Shown: positions 47,201 through 56,547 of the stretch, piece by piece
How positions within the stretch are numbered: the stretch's first letter is position 1
Layout: every line of letters starts with the position of its first letter
Assembly (NCBI RefSeq): GCF_963678635.1
Contig: NC_087062.1
Span: 560,001-624,000, forward strand
Length of the DNA stretch: 64,000 bases
Reading direction: 5' to 3'
DNA from: Symsagittifera roscoffensis
Lineage: Eukaryota; Xenacoelomorpha; Acoela; Convolutidae
Translations under genes and position numbers: made by a program
The notes under the pieces: generated by a model
The model's input: the letters and a program-made list of their open reading frames with translations, nothing else
The model's database searches: none
What the model was told of the DNA's origin: nothing

Positions 47201-47590
47201 TATAATTTTTAAAGTATTTTGTAATAACATCCAGCATAAAAACGTTTTCTTTCCTTTAGAAAATTGATTTAGCCAATCAAAAACCCAAATTATGGTGAAA
47301 AAAGTTGAAAAAAAACTAAATAAATAAAAGAATTTAAAAAAACATAAGGTTTTCAACTATATTTCTGTTTGTAAGTTTGTTCAAATCAGACCAAATATAC
47401 TTAAGTTTAGATAAAACAACAATTGGATTAAAAACAATTCTGTAATTTCCTACGCAGTAACTTGACAATTAACTGATAATTGGATACTATTTTATGGCAG
47501 TTTGGAGTAAACTGTATGTTTTGTCTGAATTTTCCTCGGATATCATACCTCTAAATATACACTTCAGTGAAAAAAAAAGTTTTGAACCAA
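44290..47590 (+). repeat. Array of three ~1.05-kb tandem repeats
   Basis: The landmark TATCGACTAATCAGAGTCGAGC falls at 44,401, 45,503 and 46,555, so periods are 1,102 and 1,052 bp. Each unit starts with copies of a 54-bp minisatellite (core TCAACCAATCAGAATCGAGC) numbering four, three and two in units 1 to 3. About 0.95 kb of nearly identical AT-rich DNA follows, and each unit ends at TTCAGTGAAAA then GTTTTGAACCAA. The stepwise loss of 54-bp copies explains the period difference. Each unit has a 65-codon minus-strand open stretch (45000, 46106, 47159), probably incidental. Confidence 0.92.
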
Positions 47591-47633
47591 TAATATTTTA
47601 AATATCAAACATACAAAAAAACATCACAAAGTT

Positions 47634-48173
47634 TTACTGAGGCTTACAATTATCAACAAACAAAAAGTCTCCCAATATTTGGGACAGTTCTTTGAATTCA
47701 TTCAAAGTATAGTTGACATATGCAACTTGTTTCATTGCTTCATCCTCTTTTGCAGTGAAGAGTCGAATCTGAATGTAGGGAGGCTTGTTCACACTGTACT
47801 TCTTGATTGTGACACACACCCTCCTCATGTTGTATGTTGCTATTTCATATACTCTATTACAGATGTCGAGCTCCTGATCCATAGTTGATTCTTTGCCAGA
47901 TTTTGCTTCATATATAGGTACGAGTCCAAGGTTTTCAGCATCGTGAATAACAGTGTTCCGTATTGCAGATATTGCATCTCCTTCTTTAGCACTAAAATAG
48001 ACCTGCTGAGATTTTTCAAATTGTCCCAAATCATTTATTTTCAATAGTTGAAAGCACGGTTCCAAGTATATTTTCCACTTGTAAGATTTTTGGAACCAAA
48101 CAAATCTCCCAATTCTTTTTTGATTTTTTGAAAATTCAATATAGTTGGGACTATCAACTTTTCTTGAGTACAT
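47634..48173 (-). CDS. Unrecognised protein of the PolB element (179 residues)
   Basis: The ATG at 48173 (context TTCAAAATG) opens 179 codons to the stop at 47634. The frame stays open further upstream to another ATG at 48263, but that one overlaps the promoter-like boxes, so the inner ATG is preferred. The protein is mixed alpha/beta in character with VWFQKSYKWKIYL near the start, an acidic centre and an ILGDFLFVDN-type end. No domain recognised. It is unbroken and diverges from the plus-strand gene at 48370, sharing the intergenic control region. Confidence 0.65.
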   Translation of the reverse strand: MYSRKVDSPNYIEFSKNQKRIGRFVWFQKSYKWKIYLEPCFQLLKINDLGQFEKSQQVYFSAKEGDAISAIRNTVIHDAENLGLVPIYEAKSGKESTMDQELDICNRVYEIATYNMRRVCVTIKKYSVNKPPYIQIRLFTAKEDEAMKQVAYVNYTLNEFKELSQILGDFLFVDNCKPQ

Positions 48174-48369
48174 TTTGAAGAACAAACTGATCAGATGAGG
48201 AGAACTGAGAGAAATGATTAAATGAAAATGGAAGTAAGCAGTATGAGTCATCGCCATTTCCATATATGGAAGTAGTACCAAATTTGGAAGGATTTCCCTA
48301 TATGGAAACTGCGTAGGCGTTACTACTACTATATAACTCCACCATTTTCTGCAAAAGTCATTTTTCCCA
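48174..48369. promoter_or_regulatory. Divergent promoter with CArG boxes
   Basis: It contains CCATATATGG (48,260-48,269) and CCAAATTTGG (48,278-48,287), both perfect serum-response-factor-type CArG boxes (CC, six A/T, GG), and CCCTATATGG (48,296-48,305), which differs by one base. After the third box come TGCGTAGG (48,310) and TATATAA (48,330), then the plus-strand ATG at 48,370. The same order and spacing occurs upstream of polB. Confidence 0.7.
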
Positions 48370-48966
48370 ATGGGAGCTGCTATGTGTCAAGCTCTTCCCA
48401 GCTTTTATTCAGGTTATAATAGTAAATCATTGTTTATTTCTGTTTCCAACGATTTTTACGAAAAATACTTAGTAACCCAAGATTATTGCCTCTCTACTCA
48501 CGTTTCTTTCTGTTCCTTGGGAAATTGCAAATTTCATATAATTATAATTGGAACATCTCTTAGCCAAATTCTTCAGAGATTAGACAAATATCAATACATA
48601 TATCAAGAAATTGATTGTCTTTACACTTTGTACAAGCACAGATTCTTTTCGAGTACTGTCACATCAAGTGGAGAAGTCTTCAATCAGTTTAGTTGTGGAG
48701 TTCAGCATAATTTACGATGGAAAGGAGCAGAAAAAACACCAAGCGTATCAAGGAAACGACTTGTTCGCAAAAAGTTCAAAAAACATTATCTAAGTTCTAA
48801 TCAAAAACTTGCATCTACGCAAACTCTTGGCTCAGCATTTTTAGACAGAATTCAAAAAGTACAAAACTCAAAATATGAATCTGATTTGTACAACATAATT
48901 GATTGTTTTATTGATGGTTATGGTTCTGTAAATAGTGAGCGTGTCAATTTTTCTATTAATTTTTGA
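48370..48966 (+). CDS. Unrecognised protein of the PolB element (198 residues)
   Basis: An ATG 40 bp downstream of a TATA box opens 198 unbroken codons. The N-terminus is MGAAMCQALPSFYSGY. The middle has a hydrophobic stretch (FHIIIIGTSLSQIL), and residues 125-145 form a strongly basic patch (SRKRLVRKKFKKH) that could bind nucleic acid or act as a nuclear signal. No family recognised. Structural or DNA-associated roles are possible by analogy with Polinton minor proteins, but that is only a guess from position and charge. Confidence 0.65.
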   Translation: MGAAMCQALPSFYSGYNSKSLFISVSNDFYEKYLVTQDYCLSTHVSFCSLGNCKFHIIIIGTSLSQILQRLDKYQYIYQEIDCLYTLYKHRFFSSTVTSSGEVFNQFSCGVQHNLRWKGAEKTPSVSRKRLVRKKFKKHYLSSNQKLASTQTLGSAFLDRIQKVQNSKYESDLYNIIDCFIDGYGSVNSERVNFSINF

Positions 48967-49054
48967 TTATTTCTTCATGAAAATCTAGTCCAGGTGAATT
49001 AAATTTCAATTCAACTGCTTTTCAACGAACAAATGTAGGTTCATTTTTTTAACA

Positions 49055-49240
49055 AAATGCAAAAAAATTCAATGAAAGTTTTCTTAACTTGCGAGGTTTT
49101 CTTTGATTTCTTTACACAAGTATGCAAAAAATTTATGAAAGTTTTTGCATGGTGCAAAAATATTTTGAAGTTTTTAACATGTGTGCAAAAATTGTAGTGA
49201 TTTCTTATCTTGTGTGCAAAAATGTTGGGTAGTTTTTCAC
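49055..49240 (+). repeat. Degenerate ~33-bp tandem repeats
   Basis: The word TGCAAAAA recurs five times, each followed by an A/T stretch and G(A/T)TTTTT, just 3' of the gene ending at 48966. Confidence 0.6.
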
Positions 49241-49558
49241 AAATATTAAAATTGATTCAACTTTTTATCATCTTACGATAAAACTTTTTTTGAAAATATT
49301 TACTAATTGTAAAATTAGTTTGATATTTGAAAAAAAATGTTACAAGTTTTTAAACAAAACTTTGCTGATGCAATTTTTTAAACAAATTTTTCAATGATCT
49401 TGTTTCTTCGTTCCTATCTGTTTAACCAAAAATTACTAGATGCAAAAAACATTAAATTATTAAATTACAAAACACAATAATTAAATTACAAAACAAGATA
49501 ATAACCAATTTATTTACAAATCAAAGAGCTGTCAAGCAGCTGAAGAATTTTGCAAGTT

Positions 49559-49996
49559 CTAAATGGAGCGCAAAGCTGGTCTTGCCTCCATCACTGGTGG
49601 TTCGCTGACTGGAGTTCCTGGCTCGGAGAACCCCTCATCCTCTTCGATGGTCATTGGGTTGTCCACAGATCCCTCTTCCCAAGGAAAGAGGAAGTAGTTG
49701 ACTGGTTGAACCACAAACCTTGAGTCAGGAAACTCGGGCTAGTTCATTCCCACATGCTCAGACACTTCCTCCATCATTTGCATGGTTCCAGGTTGGTTCT
49801 CTGTGATGTGAAATTGCATCATATGATGCTCGCTGATATCCCTTCGCATCACTTCCACCATGTGCCAGACTTGGATTGGGATGTCCATTCGAGCCAGAAA
49901 AACTCCAGAGACTGTTTCTCGCACTTGGATTCGTACTAGATCAGGTGAAAAATCTACAGAGTACATAAGGTTGCTGTTTTGCACTGAGAAGATCAT
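49559..49996 (-). pseudogene. Unrecognised 145-codon gene of the PolB element, one TAG
   Basis: The ATG at 49996 opens 85 codons to a TAG at 49739-49741. The same frame then continues 59 more codons to a TAG at 49559-49561. The downstream part is clearly protein-like, acidic and proline-rich (NPMTIEEDEGF, PGTPVSEPP), so the first stop is probably a nonsense mutation. The N-terminal part is beta-rich with a His/Met-rich segment. Upstream on the minus strand is a TATA-like TTTATAAGG (about 50,059-50,067). GC content is higher than in the surroundings. No family recognised. Confidence 0.6.
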
Positions 49997-50530
49997 TTTG
50001 AGCGATAAGATTACTTAAAGAGCAAAAAAAAAGAAAGAACTGAGAGAAGGGGGAACCTTATAAAAAATAAGTTGAAATTAGGGTGTTTAGAGCTGAGAGA
50101 GGAGGTAGTGGACGGTGGTTAGTTGAAAACGAAATTATTTTTAGTTAGGAGTGAGGGGTATCTTCAACTGGAATGTGTGGGTTCAACCTATCTGAATGGA
50201 TTTTCCTAATTTGGATTGTAGCTGTGTCCAATCGCATTTCAGATTCCTTTTTTGGATTTCTTATACAAAACTCGGGTGCAATCGGAAACAAAGCTCCATT
50301 TTACACCTTGTCGTTTCCAATCAAAAAAATGTTCATTTTTGTTCAAGTTGTCGTATCCAATTAGAGAAATGTTTAAGGACTTAAGTCTTCCAAATAAGTA
50401 AAAATATACACAAAAGCAATCGCAAAAGTAAATGACCAAAAATTGTTTGCTGTAAAAATGAGAAGTATTGCCAATATAGGTAACAAAAGAAGGAAAATTT
50501 AAAAAAGTAGCATCTCTGCAAGTCTTCTCA

Positions 50531-51058
50531 TCAGGTTAACTGAATTTTTTGAATATAATCGATGAGAAATTGCTGATTTTTGAGCTGATAATCAAGTTTT
50601 TTGATTTTGATGTAGATTTGAGACGATAACTCAAAGTTGATGAATTTTTCAAAGGAAATCTCTGGAAATCTGATGCCAAACCTGATCATGCAAGATTTTG
50701 AACTTTGAAAATCTTTAAAGAAATGGAGGAATTGAGAATTTTCCTGGGGAGTTTTGACAAATTTGGGAGTTGGATATGGAATAAAAAAAGTCTTTGAAAT
50801 ATTATCGTACGACTTTTTTTTTAACTTCAAATTTTCTAAAATAAATAAAATTTCGTTTCTTGTCAAGTGTAACTCAGCAGTAAGTTTATAGCTTTGATAC
50901 GCAATATATGGATCGAAAACAAACTCTTTGATTGAGTAAGTTTCCCTAAAGAGACCTTTACTTAGTCGAAAAACTCTATTTTGGACAACATAAACGTCCA
51001 AAAAATTGTGAAAAAAGAAAGAATCTACATCAATTTCATCAATAAGGAAATCACACAT
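50531..51058 (-). CDS. Unrecognised protein of the PolB element (175 residues)
   Basis: An unbroken ATG-started frame, rich in Phe, Ile, Lys and Tyr, with a predicted helical C-terminus (KKLDYQLKNQQFLIDYIQK). It diverges from polB and shares with it the intergenic region containing the 60-bp repeats and a TCAACCAATCAGAA site. No domain recognised. A terminal-protein or regulatory role would fit its place next to polB, but no sequence evidence shows it. Confidence 0.62.
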   Translation of the reverse strand: MCDFLIDEIDVDSFFFHNFLDVYVVQNRVFRLSKGLFRETYSIKEFVFDPYIAYQSYKLTAELHLTRNEILFILENLKLKKKSYDNISKTFFIPYPTPKFVKTPQENSQFLHFFKDFQSSKSCMIRFGIRFPEISFEKFINFELSSQIYIKIKKLDYQLKNQQFLIDYIQKIQLT

Positions 51059-51170
51059 GTAAGTTTTCTCTTTTCTTGTAGAGTAATTCCAGGAAGTTCA
51101 AATGCTTTTTAATTGACATTCTTCAAAAATGAAGATTTTGGATCCGAAGTTATGTCTAGAAACTGCTTAG

Positions 51171-51184
51171 TTCTGATTGGTTGA
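51171..51184 (-). promoter_or_regulatory. CCAAT-type site shared with the 54-bp minisatellite
   Basis: TCAACCAATCAGAA on the minus strand, 113 bp upstream of the gene at 51058. The identical 14-mer occurs in the minisatellite at 44,295 and 44,457 and in later array units. It contains a canonical CCAAT box. Confidence 0.55.
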
Positions 51185-51210
51185 AACTTTTTCTGGAAAA
51201 TTCTAGAACT

Positions 51211-51390
51211 TTCAAAGGAATGACGTCCTTACCATAAAAGGAAAATTGCGTGGGTGGTGACGTCACTAATATTTCTAGAATGAGATCATTATCATAAAAG
51301 GAACAATGCGTAGGCCATGACCTCACTTCTATTCAAAGAATGGCGTCATTACCTTAAAAGGATAATTGCGTAGGTATCACTGTTAGTATA
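51211..51390 (+). promoter_or_regulatory. Three 60-bp repeats with CArG box, TGCGTAGG and TATA: polB promoter
   Basis: Three back-to-back 60-bp copies (51,211, 51,271, 51,331) each carry TGRSRTC-type and CArG elements: CCATAAAAGG (51,232), TCATAAAAGG (51,292, one base off) and CCTTAAAAGG (51,352). Fifteen bp after each box start is TGCGTGGG or TGCGTAGG. Copy 1 also has the palindrome TGACGTCA (51,258-51,265), a CRE/ATF site. The last copy ends in TATAAATA (51,387), 20 bp after the TGCG start. In the promoter at 48,296-48,336 the CArG-to-TGCG distance is 14 and TGCG-to-TATA is 20. Confidence 0.78.
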
Positions 51391-51566
51391 AATACGCTTA
51401 TTTTATTGCGTTAAATCATTCATTTTGTTTTCAATCAGAAACAGTTAATTGAATTTCAGTTCAAATTTTACGGTTCGTTACTTCACGAAAAATAAGTATT
51501 TTCATTCAATTGGTACTTTAAATTTTTAGGTTTGAAACATTTCTAAAGTCCCAAATTTTTTAGATA

Positions 51567-54500
51567 ATGCCTGCCCCTAACCGAAACGAGAAAGTCAAAT
51601 GTGAGGACTGTGGTCGGGATTACAGGAGATCTGATGCTGCTAGACATCAAAAAAGTTGTTCTAAAGGAGTTATTTCTTGCCCTGATTGTAAGTATTTAAC
51701 TTATAATCAACAAGAAATGAGCTATCATATGGCTAAGAAGCATGGTCAACCAAGTTCGAAACAGTCGATGGTTTGTCCTTCTTGTGAACAAGAGTTCCCA
51801 AGTTACTACTCTCTCCAACAACATCGGAGAAAAGAACATGGAGCAAAACAACGGAAACTCAGTGATACGGTAGCCGACTTGAGCAAGATTGTGGAGGAAG
51901 AAGGGAAGATGGTGAAAAACTAAAGGAGGAACTTAGTGCTTGTCAACAGTTTCTGGTGGATACGGAGATGGAAAATGGGAGACAAGGTATTTAACTTCCA
52001 AATGTCCAAATTAGACACTAAAATAATCAACGAGAAACTTGAAGAAGTCTTCAACAAGCTCGATTCTGCAGCTAAAATCAACATTGCTCTGGGTTTTGTT
52101 CTTCAAAATATTGAAACTGGTGAATATCGATTTTTCTACGCCCATGAAAACATTACTTTATTTGAGAAATCGCATTTGCTCTGTACTAAAGCAGACTTGA
52201 CAACAATCCAAGGAAAAGTAGAAAAATTTGATATCGTGGAGCAATGTACTCAAGAACGACAAAACACAAAGTGGCGATTCAAGTTGATCACAAATGTGAC
52301 AATTTTTGCTGCTTTGCTGAAAAACATTCCAAAGGGATGTCCGGACTCTGTCTTACCCGAACCTTTACTACGACATACACAAGTGAATTGTCTTTTATCT
52401 AACAAAAACAGGGAACCCAACAAAGATCATTTGTGTCTTTTCCGTGCAATGGCCATGTACATGAACGGACATAATGATCTCGACTCTCATACTTCCAGAT
52501 ACTTTACAGATTTTATATCAAAATCTGGTTATGATCCTAAAAACTTTCGTGGAGTTTCTGTAGAAGACTTACCTGTTGTCGAGGAAATTGTTCAAAGGAA
52601 CATCTTTATATACGACTTCGATATCCAAGAAGGAGAATATGTAGGAGAACTAGCTCGACGAAGTATTGGAAGATTTGACAAAACAGTCAAATTACTGAGA
52701 TTTAACAATCATATCATTCATACAAATGATATTGATTCTTTCTTCAAGTGTTTCCGGTGTCCTAGTTGTGATACTTTCTTCAAAAGATCTGAGTTTCTCA
52801 ACAAACATCTTCTGAGATGCAAGTACCGAGTGAAACATATTTACCCAAAGAACGTCTATGAGCTTCGCGAAACCTTGTTTGAAAAGCTAGAAGGATTCAA
52901 TCTTCCAGTTTCTGAAGATAACAAACTTTTTAATAATCTAGCAATTTTCGATTTTGAGTCGATTTGTGTTCCTACAGAGGAACTAAAAGAGACGCAGACT
53001 ACTACCTGGATTGGAAAACATGTTCCAATTTCAGTCTCTATATCATCGAATCTGATTGATGAACCCATCTTTTTGTACAACAAGGATCCACAGAGTTGGT
53101 TATTGATTTTGTAAGCAGGCTCGAGCTGTTGGCTGAGAAAAGTAAGCTGGAGATGAGACCAAAATTTCAAGATATTGAAGTAGCTGTCAATGAAAGAATG
53201 AAAAAGATCTTTGATCAGCTGAACAAACGTGGTAAAAATTATTCAAGTAATAAATTTGAGTATGAAGACGAATGCATTGAAGATTCGGAAGAAGCAGATA
53301 GGTCAACACAATTCTTGCGAATTCAGAAAAATCAACTCATTGATTTGAAACAACATCTGGAGAGATATGTAAATACTTTACCTGTTTTTGGATTTAACAG
53401 CGGTAGATATGATATAAATTTGATCAAGTCCTACCTAATCCCGCATTTGATTCGCGATAAAGAACAAGAAACATCCGTCATCAAAAAAGCAAATGACTTT
53501 ATATCTTTCAAGTTTGGAGGTGTACAATTTCTCGACATAATGAAGTTTCTAGGAGGAGCAACTACTCTGGACTCTTTTCTCAAAGCCTATAAAGCTAGCG
53601 AAACGAAAGGATTCTTTCCCTATGAGTGGTTTGATAACACAGACAAACTTAACTTTCCTGAATTGCCACCGTATGAAGCCTTTTTCAGTTAACTTAGAAA
53701 CAACAATCCTCTAGACAAAGACTTCATTCATTATGAGAAGCTTAGAAAAAGTGGGTTTGACGAACAACAGGCACTGAAAAAGCTTCAAATCAAGACTGTT
53801 TCTCCATCTGGTTTGGTTAATTTCAATTACTTACAAGAGACTTGGAAGAAAAATGGAATGACAGTGTTCAAAGACTTTTTGAAGTGGTACAACAACAAGG
53901 ATGTAGTTCCAACCCTGGAGGCAATGCAAAAAATGATTCAGTTTTATCATAATAAGGGGATAGATATGTTAAAACTAGGATGCACACTTCCAAATCTAGC
54001 AAACTTATGTCTACACAAATCTACAAATTACAAGTTTTATCCATTTTGCGAAAGTGATAAAGATTTGTGTGAAAAAATTAGAGAGGACTTGACTGGTGGA
54101 CCTTCCATTGTTTTCACTTTAAGAGCTGTAGTTGATGAGACATCTATCAGAAAGTCATCAAATGTTTGTAAATCAATCGTTGGAATTGATGCAAGCCAGC
54201 TTTACCCTTTCTCAATGCGTCAAGATATGCCAACAGGACTTTACACGAGATGGGAGTTTGACACTGATATGCAGAAAGTCAAGGCTAGACATAATCGAAC
54301 TCGCAAGTTTGAAAATATGGTTATGTCTTTCTATCAGGAAACAAGACCAGCATGTAAAATTGAGAGCTTTTTTATATCTGGAAAACAGAAAAAAATCGAC
54401 CGTTTTAATGTGGACGGTTATTGTGATCACTGTAAGACAGTGTTTGAAGCAATGGGATGTTACTACCACTGCTGTTTCTGTCAGGAAGCTCGTCCCTCCT

Positions 54501-55888
54501 TAACAGAACAGGATATTGAGCGAGGAAACAAGAAGAGATAGATGGATGATATGCGACGAGAATACATTAAAGAGAAAGGATACAAATTGGAAGAAATATG
54601 GGAGTGTGACTGGTGGGAAAGTTTCAAAACCGATGACAAGATCAAAAATCACGTCAGAACCCGCTTCCCCTATAAAAGACCTCTTTCTACAGACTCCCTT
54701 CTAGCAAAAATAAAAGATGGATCTCTTTTTGGCTACGTTCAGTGCGATTTAGTTGTTCCAGATGAGCTAAAATCAAAATTTGCCAATTTTCCTCCAATTT
54801 TCAAAAACACTGAGGTTGGAAGAAACGATATTGGAGACTACATGGAAAACTATGCAATCGAGAACGAAATGTTGAAGAATCCTCAGAGAATGCTGATATC
54901 TAGTTTCAAGCTAGAAAATGGAACAGTTAAAACTCCTCTGTTCAACTTTTATTTGGAACACGGCTTGCAGTGTACCAAAGTTTACCGTTTTGTTCAATAT
55001 TCTCCTCGGAAAAACTTTAATAATTTCGTTCAGTCAGTGGTTGATGCTAGAAGAGAAGGAGATGAAAACCCTTTGTCAGGAGTTGTAGCAGAAACAATGA
55101 CACTTTTGGGTAATTCCTCATATGGATATCAGATCATGGATAGATCCAGGCATACAATCACAAAATATCTGAACGGTGAAAAAACTCACAAGTCAATCGA
55201 TGAACCATTGTTCAAATGATTGAATACAGTTGAAAAAGACTTGAATGAGGTGGAGTTGTTGAAATCAACCATTGAACACAGAGAACCAATCATTGTTGGA
55301 TTTTTCAGACTTCAGTATGCAAAACTGAGAATGCTGGAGCTCTACTATAACTTCTTTGACAAATTCTGTGATGTAAACAAATTTGAAGAGTTGGAGTTGG
55401 ACACAGACTCACTTTACTTGGCACTTGTCGAAGAAAGTTTATACGACTGTATCAAACCAGATAAGAGAGCTGCTTGGGAAAAATGAGGGAAATTGACTGT
55501 AGAGACTCTTTCAAGGCGGATGCAGAGTCTAATTTCTTCCCTGGAACGTGTTGCAGTACGCATTAAAAGCATGATAAGCGGGAGCCGGGACTTTTTAAAG
55601 AAGAATTTAGATGTACAGAAATGCTATGTTTGTGTAGCAAGACATAAGTTCGAATTTAGCAGTAAAGGATTAAATAAACGGGTTCTAGAAGATTCTGGAG
55701 ACGGTTCCATGTCAAAATACAGGAGAGTGCTTGATGGAGCAAAAAATCTTACATCTACTAACAGAGGATTCAGAACTATAAATGATATGGTGGCCACATA
55801 TGAACAGACAAAGAAAGGACTAAGCTATTTTTATCCAAAAAGACAACTACAAGATGATGGAATTCATACAAAACCATTGAACTTATAA
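51567..55888 (+). pseudogene. Family B DNA polymerase of Polinton/adintovirus type, broken
   Basis: The start ATG at 51567 is followed by three zinc-finger units (CEDC, CPDC, CPSC) and a short coiled coil. Another finger pair (CFRCPSC near 52,755) precedes the exonuclease domain: Exo I FDFES (52,947-52,961) and Exo II NSGRYD (53,398-53,415). Then come a cysteine-rich restriction-endonuclease-like insert (YCDHCK..., EYIKEKGYKLEEIWECDW) near 54,415-54,620 and palm motifs A (DASQLYP, 54,188), B (NSSYGY, 55,112) and C (DTDS, 55,400-55,411). Damage: a frame exchange near 51,905-51,970, a frameshift near 53,095, stops at 53690 (TAA), 54539 (TAG), 55217 (TGA) and 55484 (TGA), and a further local frame exchange near 55,490-55,600. 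In intact relatives this enzyme replicates the element by protein-primed synthesis. Confidence 0.92.
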
Positions 55889-56029
55889 GAACTGACCTGG
55901 TGTAGTAAAAATATTCATGATGTCGTGTTATATTGGTTTTATGATATTAAAATGTAAAATGTAGCTGTAAACTCTTTATACAATGCAATGATTTATATAC
56001 TTTTTTGTAATTTAATTTTTTTTCTCTCA

Positions 56030-56547
56030 AAAAATTTGATTTTTTTTCGAAGTCTCTGTAGGTTTTAGCATTGTTTCAATAGACAGAAAGTAAGATTATC
56101 TATTAAATTAGGTCAAACTATAGCTAACCTTATCGTGTTTTGAAGTTTTTTGAAATTTTTTTTTTCATAAAAATTCCAAGTTTCTGCCCAAAAACTCTTA
56201 CCATTGACTTACCATGCACTAAAAAACTAAATACATAACCTTAATTCTACAATCTACTGGTAATTAACAATTATTTGTTCCAATTAGATAACGTACACCA
56301 CAAATTTTGCAAAAAAAAATAAACAAAAACCAAAAAATTACGTTTTTCTTACCATTATCTTACCATCACACAAACCATATAACCTTACCATCAGTATTCC
56401 CTATCTTAATACATTTTAGACTCTATACCCAATCTTATTACATAGCCTGCTGACCGGATGCTCTATTTTTTATCTTATTACATGGGGGTCAGCAGGCACC
56501 CCCCTTCCCCCCCCCCCCCCCACACTTAACCTCTAACATCTACTACT
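56030..56547 (-). repeat. Right terminal inverted repeat
   Basis: Inverted copy of the left TIR, ending ...AACATCTACTACT at 56,547. It contains a 15-C run (56,507-56,521) matching the G-run of the left end. It begins about 140 bp after the polB stop. Confidence 0.92.
56445..56497. repeat. Hairpin inside the right TIR
   Basis: GCCTGCTGACC (56,445-56,455) and GGTCAGCAGGC (56,487-56,497), the same arms and the same 53-bp span as in the left TIR. Confidence 0.9.

Larger units (their letters stand above)
40690..56547. mobile_element. Polinton/Maverick-like PolB element with terminal inverted repeats, 15.9 kb
   Basis: The two ends are inverted copies beginning AGTAGTAGATGTT, and all genes of the family B polymerase type lie between them. 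The length is in the Polinton range (15-20 kb), and a terminal AG matches the family. Inside are AT-rich DNA, a three-unit repeat array, three unrecognised small genes and polB on the plus strand near the right end. No retroviral-type integrase, packaging ATPase, cysteine protease or capsid gene was found. A clean 6-bp target duplication is not visible (left flank CATGGG, right flank CACCCT). Weak similarity continues about 20 bp outward (AAAACTCA on both sides), so the true ends may be slightly further out. Genes are damaged; the copy is not functional. Confidence 0.85.

Noticed and set aside
45000-47356. Three similar 65-codon minus-strand ORFs in the array units as a gene family
   Set aside because: Their similarity follows from the DNA repeat itself. 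The peptides are low-complexity Phe/Leu/Lys, and unit 1 differs through small compensating indels, which is not a coding pattern.
48370-48390. N-myristoylation signal (MGAAMC) of the 198-residue protein
   Set aside because: Gly2 fits, but residue 6 is Cys where Ser/Thr is preferred, so the motif is too weak to call.
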